Below, in pieces: positions 38,077-46,752 of a stretch of 64,000 nt of DNA. How positions within the stretch are numbered: the first letter of the stretch is position 1; the number at the start of each line of letters is the position of its first letter. Origin of the DNA: Gammaproteobacteria bacterium. GTDB taxonomy: Bacteria; Pseudomonadota; Gammaproteobacteria; Eutrophobiales; Eutrophobiaceae. Location: NCBI GenBank assembly GCA_003250975.1, contig QKIY01000006.1:25225-89224 (forward strand), in the 5' to 3' direction. The translations under genes and the position numbers were made by a program. The notes under the pieces were generated by a model. The model was not told the DNA's origin, did no database searches, and worked only from the letters and a program-made list of their open reading frames with translations.

Positions 38077-38286
38077 CTAGAATCTTGCCTTGTCGTAATA
38101 GGTTCTTATATGAGCTGTTTCATGGTATCCCTTGTGACTGGTTTTTTCGGTGGTGGCAGATTCCGTTGCGTCAGACCCTGCAGCCCTGGTCAGCCCTGGC
38201 AGGGCCAACGCCCCGCCTATGCCTGCCATGAGACCACCCAAAAATTTGCGTCTTGGCTTGTTTACTAAGTCTTTCTGTTCAGGCAT
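38077..38286 (-). CDS. small TAT-signal protein of formate dehydrogenase operons
   Basis: The 69-residue product begins with a twin-arginine signal (KPRRKFLGGLMAG) and has a short mature part ending YHETAHIRTYYDKARF. This short protein between the TorD-like gene and the alpha subunit is known in formate dehydrogenase loci as the formate dehydrogenase region TAT protein. Its role is unknown, perhaps a structural or export partner. The annotation rests on position, length and the TAT signal. Confidence 0.85.
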   Translation of the reverse strand: MPEQKDLVNKPRRKFLGGLMAGIGGALALPGLTRAAGSDATESATTEKTSHKGYHETAHIRTYYDKARF

Positions 38287-38390
38287 GTCGGTAAAACTCT
38301 TATGATAAAGGTGTTTGAGGCATCATACTCGTGCCGTAATTTCCAGTCAAAATGCCTTTTTAGCATTCCAAACTAAGGCAATTTCTGTAC

Positions 38391-39014
38391 CTATCCTTGC
38401 ATCTTCAGGTATTCCTTTTCCAGTTCCATAAAGGACTCACCCAAGGCTGCCAGCGTCCGGTAAAAACCTGCTTGTTCAGCGCCTTGCAGGTCAATGAAAA
38501 AATGCGTTATCCATGGAGAGATATGTTCATTATATATTGCACGCTGTTTCATCAGGGCCGCATCAAGACTATCATCGCTATCTGTGATGAGTCCCCGCAT
38601 GACATCACATAGTGCCGCCACATGGTCTTCAGATTCGTAGACTCCTTCACGGCGTTCATAACCCAGGTTCGCTAGTGCACTGCGCAATACCGCCAGCGGC
38701 TTGTCCATCATGAATCCGGTCTGGTACCAGGAACCGTATGGCACGACATCACCTCGGGTAATACCTATAAACAGTGCCTGGAATTCTTCTCGTATGGCAT
38801 CCCCTTCCATGGATTGCGCTTTTTCTGCAAGCTTGCGCAAGACTCTTTCAATCGGTGTGTCTGGTTCACTCCGCTCCGGTATTTCCAGTGTTGCCAGCAA
38901 ATTTAATGTTGCATCGTCAGGGGGAACGGCCAGAAGTGTGGCCAGTAAGCCATAGAGATTGGCGCGCCACAGTTGCTCTGCCTCCGTTGTATATTGCTCT
39001 TGCCGGTGAGTCAT
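38391..39014 (-). CDS. TorD/DmsD-family molybdoenzyme chaperone
   Basis: The 207-residue, all-helical protein has the TorD-like pattern around VVPYGSWYQTGFMMDKPLAVLRSALANLGY and a later EDHVAALCDVM segment (E-x-H). Such chaperones bind the TAT signal of a molybdoenzyme until it is folded and loaded with cofactor. The likely client is the alpha subunit encoded next. Other family members serve DMSO or TMAO reductases, but the operon makes formate dehydrogenase the best guess. Confidence 0.92.
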   Translation of the reverse strand: MTHRQEQYTTEAEQLWRANLYGLLATLLAVPPDDATLNLLATLEIPERSEPDTPIERVLRKLAEKAQSMEGDAIREEFQALFIGITRGDVVPYGSWYQTGFMMDKPLAVLRSALANLGYERREGVYESEDHVAALCDVMRGLITDSDDSLDAALMKQRAIYNEHISPWITHFFIDLQGAEQAGFYRTLAALGESFMELEKEYLKMQG

Positions 39015-39051
39015 TCAGTTCCCTTGGTTGGCCTGTCGTTGTAACGGGCAA

Positions 39052-41151
39052 TCATTGTTTTCTCCCTGGCATGTCGAACTGTGCCTTCACCCTGCAATCC
39101 TCACACATTTGCAGATGCCGGATTCGTTCACCCTGAAACATGGCGTGGTCCTTCAGCCTTTCCATGATCGTCCTGATCATCTTCTGTGTCGCAAAGGGTT
39201 TGCCGCAACGGATGCATGAAAATATCTGTTCTTCATTCAGGACCCTCGGCTTGATACGGGCATCCCGTTCGTATAAGTAACGGGGAAACAGTTGAATGGC
39301 ATCCTCCGGGCAACCCGATTCACACAGGCCACATTGCACACATTCCGATTCAATGAATTTGAGCACAGGCGTATCTCCACCTGCGGCAATCGCACCCTTC
39401 GGACATAATGAAGCACACGACATGCAAAGGGTACAGCGCTCCCGGTTGACTTCTATCCTGCCGAAAGGCGCACCCCGGCTCAAAGGCGTTTCCGGTCTTG
39501 GCGCAGGTGCGTGCTCCATCAGGTGTTCAATGGCCAGCCGTATTACCGTGCGTTTTTCATCCAAACCCGCAAAGTTGGCCCTGTCTACAGCCGCGCATGG
39601 CGATAAACGGGATAGCGCTTCCACCAGTAAACCATGCTTACCGCCCTCGATTAAATGAAGCCGGGGTTCGGTATATCCCATGCCCTGGAGAATCTCACGG
39701 GCATATACCAGCTGTTCCTCCAATGGTCCTAGGCCGGGGTCCCCGTGACTTGCCAGAATGACATGATCGGCACCATAGGCCAGGGTTGCCAGCCAGACTT
39801 CCATTCCGACTGAGGCGATTTCCTCAACCTCACAGGGCAGGACATGGTCTGGCAGCGTGGACAGATCTCCCATCTCTTCGGCAAATGAGGACCCATAAAA
39901 TAAGACAAAGGGATCACTGCCGTTTGCATCAAGGTATCGGCCCAGCATCAGGCGGATTCGATTCAGGGTGTCACTAGCCCGTGGATAGGCATAAACCATG
40001 GCGCCGGTCGGGCAAACGCTGGTGCAGGTCCCGCATCCCTGGCAGAGATAAGGGTCCACTGTGATCGTGAAATCAATAGAGGTAATCGCCTCTGCGGGAC
40101 AGACCTCAATACAATTCCGGCAACCCGTCTGACCGCTTGAGGCATGGGCACAGATTGATTCATCGAGGTTAAAAAACTTTGGTTTCTGGAATTGTCCCTG
40201 TAACTCTGCAAGGTCTGACAGGCATGCCGTAATTTCCCTTCCATCCCGTTTCTTACTGATGTAGCCAAACGGGGTCACTGATCTTTTCATTACAGGGTCT
40301 TCCATCAGATCGAGGACCACATCGAATGATTCCCTGTGCAAAGGCGATTCCAGACCCAGGTTAATGATCTCATCATTCCACCTGGTTGCAATCCGGTAAT
40401 TACCCAGGTACCCGTCAAGGTTAAGGGGGTTCGTCTCGATCAGGTAATGAATATCCATATTGGCGGGCACGGTGATAATCGGTTTTCCATCCTCGCATGC
40501 TGGATTAAAAACAATCAACAACCTGTCCTTTTTATATCCTGCGCGGATCGAATCAAGCACGGGACCATCTGGCACCCGGTTGGCAAGCACAAGCAGCGAA
40601 TTACCTGCTGTGTAATAAACAGCTGAAGTCGGTTTAATTGTAAAATTGTTCAGTGACCGCAGGGCTGCTGATCTTGCAAGTGCATTAGTATCTTTATCCA
40701 GAGTCGGAACATATGTTTGTAAACGTGACTCCAGCTTGTGATCTTTCCGCATATCTTTCGGTCTGTCAGTCAGGCTGCTGTTTTTACTGACATCATCAAT
40801 AGCCATTTTGTCCCCGAGATCACTGGCTTCATTGACACCGATTTTCGCGTCTGGCTTCCTGTCGCCTTTGACTTCATGTGTCAGGATATCACCCAGGGAT
40901 TCGAACCAAGAATAGTCTTCATCGTAATCATCCAGGCGGTCTATCCTGTTATATTGTGGGGTATGGAATTTTTTGCTAAGCCTTTCTTTTTCTGCCTCCT
41001 TATCTATTTCAAGCGTATCCTGTTCCTCGCCGTCTTCACTACCAGCCTGGTTAATGGGTGATTTGTGCCGTGTACCCAGTTTTTGTTTTGACCATCTCGC
41101 CAGAAAACCCTTCCTATCTGCAGGCGGAGTCTGATCATTTTTTTTTGCCAT
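39052..41151 (-). CDS. DUF3306-like N-terminus fused to multi-[4Fe-4S] polyferredoxin
   Basis: The 699-residue protein has two parts. The N-terminal region (about 16-95) has FLARWSKQK at 16-24 and LDDYDED at 73-79, matching the DUF3306 proteins of formate dehydrogenase operons. The remainder holds four ferredoxin-type cysteine groups: CRNCIEVCPAE, CQGCGTCTSVCP, CTLCMSCASLCPKG and CVQCGLCESGCPED. A C-terminal Cys pair set follows (CIRCG and CEDCR). It has no signal peptide and so is cytoplasmic. It may pass electrons or help assemble the enzyme. DUF3305, DUF3306 and the polyferredoxin are usually separate genes. The N-terminal coding begins with an A9 tract. Confidence 0.85.
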   Translation of the reverse strand: MAKKNDQTPPADRKGFLARWSKQKLGTRHKSPINQAGSEDGEEQDTLEIDKEAEKERLSKKFHTPQYNRIDRLDDYDEDYSWFESLGDILTHEVKGDRKPDAKIGVNEASDLGDKMAIDDVSKNSSLTDRPKDMRKDHKLESRLQTYVPTLDKDTNALARSAALRSLNNFTIKPTSAVYYTAGNSLLVLANRVPDGPVLDSIRAGYKKDRLLIVFNPACEDGKPIITVPANMDIHYLIETNPLNLDGYLGNYRIATRWNDEIINLGLESPLHRESFDVVLDLMEDPVMKRSVTPFGYISKKRDGREITACLSDLAELQGQFQKPKFFNLDESICAHASSGQTGCRNCIEVCPAEAITSIDFTITVDPYLCQGCGTCTSVCPTGAMVYAYPRASDTLNRIRLMLGRYLDANGSDPFVLFYGSSFAEEMGDLSTLPDHVLPCEVEEIASVGMEVWLATLAYGADHVILASHGDPGLGPLEEQLVYAREILQGMGYTEPRLHLIEGGKHGLLVEALSRLSPCAAVDRANFAGLDEKRTVIRLAIEHLMEHAPAPRPETPLSRGAPFGRIEVNRERCTLCMSCASLCPKGAIAAGGDTPVLKFIESECVQCGLCESGCPEDAIQLFPRYLYERDARIKPRVLNEEQIFSCIRCGKPFATQKMIRTIMERLKDHAMFQGERIRHLQMCEDCRVKAQFDMPGRKQ

Positions 41152-41175
41152 CTCTGAATTTCCGGGATTAACGAC

Positions 41176-41643
41176 CTAGGATATTCTCTGTCGCTTCGCC
41201 GGTAACTTCGGCATGTAATTTTCTACAACGAAACGCTCAAGAAAAAGATACAGATCAGGGTTCAGGGGACAGGAATAAACCTGCTCACCGGCCTCCATGC
41301 AGGCCTCGGCCTCGGTTAAATCCAGAGTAACAAGGTAGGGCCTTGGTTTCTTATCGGAACCAAAATGGCTGATGACAAATATTTTCGGGGTTGGTGACGA
41401 AATATTATCGTAGTAGGCCTGACAGCTGCCGCGTTCCAGTCTCACTTTCAGCCCGTCCCAGCGCACGATCCGATGCCCTGTTCCGGACGATGCATAAACC
41501 GGGTGCTCCACGCCTGGACTTTCCTGTGTCCGGATCGGCAATACTCCTTCCAGATACCAGCCTGTCTTCTGCCAGGGCTTATCAAGGGGAAACTCCGAGA
41601 AAAAAACCGTGACGGGCATAGAGCCATTATTGTCAATGTTCAT
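41176..41643 (-). CDS. DUF3305 family protein
   Basis: The 155-residue protein contains VTVFFSEFPLDKPWQKTGWYLEGVLP, typical of the DUF3305 proteins found beside formate dehydrogenases. No enzymatic motif, membrane segment or signal peptide was seen. It is the first gene of the operon and its promoter region is shared with the divergent focA. The start could also be the methionine eight codons in, since neither has a strong ribosome site. Confidence 0.85.
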   Translation of the reverse strand: MNIDNNGSMPVTVFFSEFPLDKPWQKTGWYLEGVLPIRTQESPGVEHPVYASSGTGHRIVRWDGLKVRLERGSCQAYYDNISSPTPKIFVISHFGSDKKPRPYLVTLDLTEAEACMEAGEQVYSCPLNPDLYLFLERFVVENYMPKLPAKRQRIS

Positions 41644-41847
41644 AGGAAAGCGATATGTTGGCGGCTGAATATAGGACTCACTGCAAATTAATTATTTGTC
41701 AGGCAGATTGTAGCAAAGATAGAGGGGAATCATACTGGCTTTCAGACAATCCAAATAAATCGTACAATCTCACCGTCTTGCCGCCCCGACCCGATCAAGA
41801 CCATACAAAAACGATAATCAAAACAAAACGATATACAGGTATGCAGA

Positions 41848-42696
41848 ATGTCCCAGCCAATGTTAAATGATCCATTCTCTCCCCCACAGGTTGCCGATCG
41901 CATCAGGAGTCTCGGTGTCAGTAAAGCAACAATGCCGGCATTACAGACCATAACCCTAGGCCTGCTCGCAGGCGGATTCATCTCATTTGGAGCCATGTAC
42001 TACACCGTTGTCATGACGCAGGCAGGTGATGTCTTTGGTCCGGCGCGATTGCTTGGTGGGGTATCGTTTTCCCTCGGCTTTATTCTCGTGATCATCGCGG
42101 GGGCGGAATTGTTTACCGGAAATAATCTTATTGTCATGGCCTGGGCAGCCAAGAAGATTACAAGCCTCGCTCTGACCCGGAACTGGTTGCTTGTTTATTT
42201 TTCCAATATGGTCGGTGCCTACATTGCCGTCACCCTGATCTATTATTCCGGGTACCTGCTGGACGGGCACTCTGCCGTTGGTGTCACTGCCATCAATATT
42301 GCATTACATAAGGTGGATCACACGGCCATTGAGGCTTTTGCACGCGGGCTGCTCTGTAATGCACTGGTATGTCTCGCCAGCTGGATGTGTTATGCAGCTC
42401 GCTCTGTAACCGACAAGATACTGGCCGTCGTATTTCCGGTTTCCGGCTTCGTGGCCATGGGCTTTGAACACTGTATAGCCAACATGTTCATGATCCCCCT
42501 AGGCCTTGTTGCGGCTTCCAACCCGCACATCGTTGAGCTTTCAGGGTATTCCACCGAACAGCTGACGAATTTGACAGTATCCGGCTTTCTGAACAATATC
42601 ATGCCGGTAACGCTCGGCAATATTATCGGCGGTGCTGTCATGGTGGCCCTTGTCTATTACTTTATTTATTTACGTGGCGAAGGAAAAGGAATGTAG
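41848..42696 (+). CDS. formate/nitrite transporter, FocA family
   Basis: The 282-residue membrane protein has six transmembrane segments and the FNT-family signatures GAMYYTVVMTQAG, GAELFTGNNLIVM and a His-bearing GFEHCIANMF. These pentameric channels carry formate, nitrite or hydrosulfide. Divergence from the formate dehydrogenase operon favours formate, but nitrite cannot be excluded given the Dnr gene next door. Confidence 0.93.
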   Translation: MSQPMLNDPFSPPQVADRIRSLGVSKATMPALQTITLGLLAGGFISFGAMYYTVVMTQAGDVFGPARLLGGVSFSLGFILVIIAGAELFTGNNLIVMAWAAKKITSLALTRNWLLVYFSNMVGAYIAVTLIYYSGYLLDGHSAVGVTAINIALHKVDHTAIEAFARGLLCNALVCLASWMCYAARSVTDKILAVVFPVSGFVAMGFEHCIANMFMIPLGLVAASNPHIVELSGYSTEQLTNLTVSGFLNNIMPVTLGNIIGGAVMVALVYYFIYLRGEGKGM

Positions 42697-42843
42697 CATC
42701 CATTCCTCGGCCCCTGTATTTGCATAATAGCCTTATTCAGAGGGTTTTATTTCTTGTGGTCAAAACATAAAAAATTCTGCCAGATAAAAAAATTATCAGT
42801 ATTTAGTTCAGGATCCTTGATGGCAAAATTAAATAATGCTCAT

Positions 42844-43554
42844 TCAATTATCGAATTCAGTCCTGACAAGCTTTTGCAGACCGGCTATATCCCTAATAAT
42901 TACCTTGTTGCCACTCACGTCAATGATGTTATCCCGCTTCAATTGCGCCATTATCCTTGAGAAGGTCTCCGGCTTAATCGAAAGGCGAGATGCCAGTATA
43001 TTCTTGGGATAATTTAAAATCACTTCAGCCAGTTCAGCTTCATTTGAAGGAATTGATTTGAGCAGGTAATGTACAAGCCGGTAAGTAGCATTATGCAGAC
43101 TCAGACTATCGATCTCGTTTAACTGCACATGCAGGCGCTGGCTCATGTCAGCCATCATGCGAAAACAGGTATCTACCGAGTCCCTGAGTAAATTTATAAA
43201 CGTTTCAATATCAAATGATATAATTTTGGAAGACTTTAATGCCATGGCGTTTACAGGATAACGCCTGTCTTCCATAAACATAACTGCCTCAGCAAATATC
43301 TGACCGGTGTGTAAAATATCGATAACCTTTTCATGTCCGTCATTGGACAATCGTGAGAGTTGAACCTGTCCCTGGTGTACCATATAAAAATCCTTGGCAA
43401 ACTGTCCCTGCTCGAACAGAATTTCGCCTTGTTCCAACTGGATCCGTTTTATAGTTGATAAAACGGACTCCAACTGATCCTTTCCCAAGGCGGAAAATAT
43501 CGGAATCTTTACAAGCTCACTCACTAATGCGCTGTTTTCGCTGAATTTATTCAT
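42844..43554 (-). CDS. Crp/Fnr-family regulator, Dnr-like (NO/low-oxygen type)
   Basis: The 236-residue regulator has a cNMP-type beta-roll, a long dimer helix and a C-terminal helix-turn-helix (ILASRLSIKPETFSRIMAQL, about 190-209). It matches Pseudomonas Dnr at FAEAVMFMEDRRYPV, RLHVQLNEIDSLSL and SIKPETFSRIM. There is no N-terminal FNR-type cysteine set, and C130 is the only Cys. It should therefore not carry an FNR [4Fe-4S] cluster. Dnr senses NO through heme and activates denitrification genes via FNR-like boxes. It lies next to the NapA-like operon, whose upstream region carries such a box. Confidence 0.9.
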   Translation of the reverse strand: MNKFSENSALVSELVKIPIFSALGKDQLESVLSTIKRIQLEQGEILFEQGQFAKDFYMVHQGQVQLSRLSNDGHEKVIDILHTGQIFAEAVMFMEDRRYPVNAMALKSSKIISFDIETFINLLRDSVDTCFRMMADMSQRLHVQLNEIDSLSLHNATYRLVHYLLKSIPSNEAELAEVILNYPKNILASRLSIKPETFSRIMAQLKRDNIIDVSGNKVIIRDIAGLQKLVRTEFDN

Positions 43555-43634
43555 AGGCTGGCGTCAATAAATAAACGGAATCAAAGTACTAGAGTATATA
43601 AAAGCAAGTACGTTAGTAACAGGAAAATATCAGA

Positions 43635-43672
43635 AAGTAATCAGATTGAGATCAGGCGAAATCAGATTACTT
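43635..43672. promoter_or_regulatory. inverted plus direct repeat upstream of the Dnr-like gene
   Basis: AAGTAATC (43635-43642) and GATTACTT (43665-43672) are perfect inverted arms. ATCAGATT also occurs twice (43640-43647 and 43661-43668), 21 bases apart, close to two helical turns. It lies in the 158-base gap between the YyaL-like gene and the regulator gene. It could be an operator for autoregulation or a weak hairpin. It does not match an FNR box. Confidence 0.4.
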
Positions 43673-43712
43673 CCCCGGGCAATATCCCATTTAACTTGTC
43701 ATCAGGTTTGAA

Positions 43713-46121
43713 TCAGAATTGAATTTGTTCAGTAGATACATTCAACTTTATTTCTTCGGGCGGCAGGCAAATTTCATTATTACAAGCCTGAATATTGATT
43801 ACCAGAGGAAGCGTTTTCAATAATTTTTTATTAAAATCATCATTTTCTTCAAGATATAACCTGACATTGAAACGGTCTTCAAAGAGTGACAGCCTGGTTT
43901 TTGAAAATCCCAGTGTTTTGATAATTGCTTCAGGATATTCAATATTATCGATTTTCCATGCGGAATTATGATTTTCCAAGTATATCCGTGTGGGAATCAG
44001 GTCCTTATCAAATGTGACATCTGAGTTTATATGCCAACCCGGCTCTATATTGAAAGACAGGGCAAGCATCAGATGATCTTCACCTAGTATATCCCAGGAT
44101 GCCTCTTTAACCCTGACCTTGCCCCTTGCGGCATACTGGATATTACCCGTCTCCCGGAAAAGAAATTCATTCGCTGAAAGTAACATATAGGGATATGCCA
44201 TAGGGTTTTCTGCTAAAGGAGATGAAAAGGCGGATAGTGTTTCTGATGCATATTTCTGGTAAATAATATTACCCGTCCTTTTCAGCAGTCGCGATAGCAC
44301 ACGCAGACCAACAGCATTGCCGGATGGAATAGCAGAATCATGACCATCCTTTGGCCGAAGCAATATTGGATTTCCCCTGGTTTTTTCACTCATATAAAAT
44401 CCATGATCCCTGCCATCCCAGAATACTTCCAGCATCTTCCCGGCAATCAATTCGGCCCGTTTAAGCCACATTTTATTATCAGTAATATCATACAAGGCTA
44501 ATAATGCTTCCGAATAATAGGCATAATCTTCCTGACTGGCCGGCACCGCATTTATACCATTGAGGGAGGTTCGCCAGAGTTTATTGTCTTCATTCCTCAT
44601 TTTATTCCAGATGTATTCAGCTGCTCTTACTGCTGCATTCAGATACCTTTCATGATTTAAGACATGGCCGGCATTTGCCAGGGCAATTATCATCATACTG
44701 TTCCATGCAGTAACGATCTTTTCATCACATAGTGGGGCCACACGATCATTTCTGGCAGAGAGCAGTTTCTCGCGTATCATGTCCACTTTATTTATGACAT
44801 CTTTCAAAGGCAGTTGCAGTTTCTCGGCATATTTATTCAATGCCACCGGCAAATAAAGAACATTACTACCTTCAAAATTTCCTGATTCAGTCATACCAAA
44901 TATATCAATAGCAAAATCAGCCTCATCAGCTGTTAATACCTCCCTGACCTCCTCAGGTGTCCACACAAAATATTTGCCCTCTACCCCATTGCTATCTGCA
45001 TCAGTGGCCGAATAAAAACCTCCATCCGGTGATGTCATTTCACGCAATACGTAATCGAGCGTCTGCTTTGCGACGCGTGTATATATTAAATCGCCGGTTA
45101 TTTCATGGGCTTTTATATAAAGTCGGGAGAGATTGGCCTGGTTATAAAGCATTTTTTCAAAATGGGGAACCAGCCAGTGTGCATCTGTAGAATAACGATG
45201 AAAACCTCCCCCCACTTGGTCATAAATCCCGCCTCTTGCCATTCGTCGCAGGCTGCGCAAAAAGATTTCCATGGCTGTTTTATCCCTATAACGGACAGCC
45301 GAATCAAAAAGCAGAAATAATGTCGGTTCATTCGGGAATTTGGGGGCATTGTCAAAACCGCCATTGAAAGCATCATGACGGCCGTATATCTGACGCAATG
45401 CCCTCTCTGAAATATCACGGTCAATTTCCGCAATCTTTTCACCGGCACTCAGATAATCCTGTACCTCTCCGTTAATAAACTCGGCTTGCTTGATTGCAAG
45501 GCTTCGGTTCTCTCTCCACTTACTTTCGATACTCTTCAGAAGATCAAGGAACCGATCTGGAGGGTAATACGTCCCGCCAAAAAACAACTTTCCATCCGGA
45601 GTCAAAAAACTGTTCAGCGGCCAGCCACCGGATCCGTTTAGTAGCTGTACAGCTGTCATATATGCCATATCGACATCCGGACGGCGCTCACGGTCAACCT
45701 TAATGGATACAAAATGCCGGTTCATGAATGCTGCTATTTCAATATTGTCAAAACTTTCATGTTCCATAACATGACACCAGTGGCACGTTGAATAGCCTAT
45801 GGACAGGAAAACGGGCTTATTTTCCCTGCGGGCCTTTTCAAAGGCCTCTATACCCCAAGAATACCAATCAACAGGATTATGGGCGTGCTGCAAAAGATAA
45901 GGGGATGCTTCCAGAATCAAGCGGTTGGTATATTTTGGCTGACCATTACTATCCAAGTGCTGTGTCCTTGGCCGGTAATTTCTCCCTTTGCCATGCAGGC
46001 TTTTCTGAATCTCGGATTCGAGCTTCTCGGAATACGGTTCTGATGCGGGCAGAGTATCTGCAAATACTGCAACATGCATGCATAACAGTAACAACGCATT
46101 AAAAATGCATGATGTTTTCAA
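43713..46121 (-). CDS. secreted YyaL/SPATA20-like thioredoxin-fold protein fused to a DsbD-alpha-like domain
   Basis: The 802-residue protein starts at TTG, preceded by AGGAAA, and has a signal peptide (1-21). The next part matches the YyaL/DUF255 family ([16 protein letters not shown]), with the thioredoxin-like CHWC at 113-116 and a large alpha-barrel-like region. From about residue 666 there is a DsbD N-terminal-like domain ([11 protein letters not shown]) with a C-x4-C pair, CNNEIC at 780-785, followed by LPPEE. YyaL relatives are about 680 residues and usually cytosolic. Here the whole is predicted periplasmic. It may transfer reducing power for cytochrome c or enzyme maturation, but this is inference. 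Confidence 0.88.
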   Translation of the reverse strand: MKTSCIFNALLLLCMHVAVFADTLPASEPYSEKLESEIQKSLHGKGRNYRPRTQHLDSNGQPKYTNRLILEASPYLLQHAHNPVDWYSWGIEAFEKARRENKPVFLSIGYSTCHWCHVMEHESFDNIEIAAFMNRHFVSIKVDRERRPDVDMAYMTAVQLLNGSGGWPLNSFLTPDGKLFFGGTYYPPDRFLDLLKSIESKWRENRSLAIKQAEFINGEVQDYLSAGEKIAEIDRDISERALRQIYGRHDAFNGGFDNAPKFPNEPTLFLLFDSAVRYRDKTAMEIFLRSLRRMARGGIYDQVGGGFHRYSTDAHWLVPHFEKMLYNQANLSRLYIKAHEITGDLIYTRVAKQTLDYVLREMTSPDGGFYSATDADSNGVEGKYFVWTPEEVREVLTADEADFAIDIFGMTESGNFEGSNVLYLPVALNKYAEKLQLPLKDVINKVDMIREKLLSARNDRVAPLCDEKIVTAWNSMMIIALANAGHVLNHERYLNAAVRAAEYIWNKMRNEDNKLWRTSLNGINAVPASQEDYAYYSEALLALYDITDNKMWLKRAELIAGKMLEVFWDGRDHGFYMSEKTRGNPILLRPKDGHDSAIPSGNAVGLRVLSRLLKRTGNIIYQKYASETLSAFSSPLAENPMAYPYMLLSANEFLFRETGNIQYAARGKVRVKEASWDILGEDHLMLALSFNIEPGWHINSDVTFDKDLIPTRIYLENHNSAWKIDNIEYPEAIIKTLGFSKTRLSLFEDRFNVRLYLEENDDFNKKLLKTLPLVINIQACNNEICLPPEEIKLNVSTEQIQF

Positions 46122-46147
46122 CTTGATTTATTTCCTAGCAATCCGAA

Positions 46148-46750
46148 TTATGAGTCATCCCCCGGTTGCACGTATATGGAGATGATATTAATTGCCCTGG
46201 GTTCAACAACGCATACCTGCCTGCAAAGACCACAACCGATACATTTACTGTTATCTATCAGGGGTTTTGCCCCATTCCATAACAGAGCGCCGGGAACAGG
46301 GCAGCTGTCGGCGCAGGCACCACATTCAGGACCAATATAGGGAAGACAGGTACCGGTATTAATCACCGCCTTTGCCAGCACTGGCAAGCTGTGAGACCCA
46401 TCTTGTTCGCCTTCCTTATGTTTCTCTGGCAGTTTCAAAGCCGCAGGTTCACAGGCCTGAACACAGGGCCAGTTATCACACAGATGGCATGCCTTATTTA
46501 ACAGGTCCATGGCAGGCGTACCGGTGACCTGTACACCCAGCCTTGCGGGCAACTTAAAAATCACGTCATGTGGACAGGCCTCGATGCATTTGTCACACCG
46601 GGTACAGGTGATGAGAAAATCCAGTTCATCAAGTGCAAAAGGTGGCCTTATCCAATGAAGTGCACGCTGATTAACGTGTTCATCCGCTATTTTCACCGCT
46701 GTCTTTGAGACCTTGTTTAAACCAACCTTGAAAAAAGAACGGCGGTCCAT
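46148..46750 (-). CDS. NapF/NapG-like polyferredoxin, last gene of the NapA-like operon
   Basis: The 200-residue protein has four cysteine groups: CTRCDKCIEACPHD, CHLCDNWPCVQACEP, CGACADSCPVPG and CIGCGLCRQVCV. The N-terminus (MDRRSFFKVGL) carries a twin Arg but no clear hydrophobic export segment, which leaves the side of the membrane uncertain. It follows the NapH-like gene by two bases. Its similarity to NapF and NapG suggests an electron-transfer or maturation role for the NapA-like enzyme. Confidence 0.85.
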   Translation of the reverse strand: MDRRSFFKVGLNKVSKTAVKIADEHVNQRALHWIRPPFALDELDFLITCTRCDKCIEACPHDVIFKLPARLGVQVTGTPAMDLLNKACHLCDNWPCVQACEPAALKLPEKHKEGEQDGSHSLPVLAKAVINTGTCLPYIGPECGACADSCPVPGALLWNGAKPLIDNSKCIGCGLCRQVCVVEPRAINIISIYVQPGDDS

Positions 46751-46752
46751 TG

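Noticed and set aside
42710..42745. Weak hairpin with T-run after focA as a terminator
   Set aside because: The sequence resembles the porin terminator (TTCAGAGGGTTTT) but the opposite arm is too poor to make a convincing stem.
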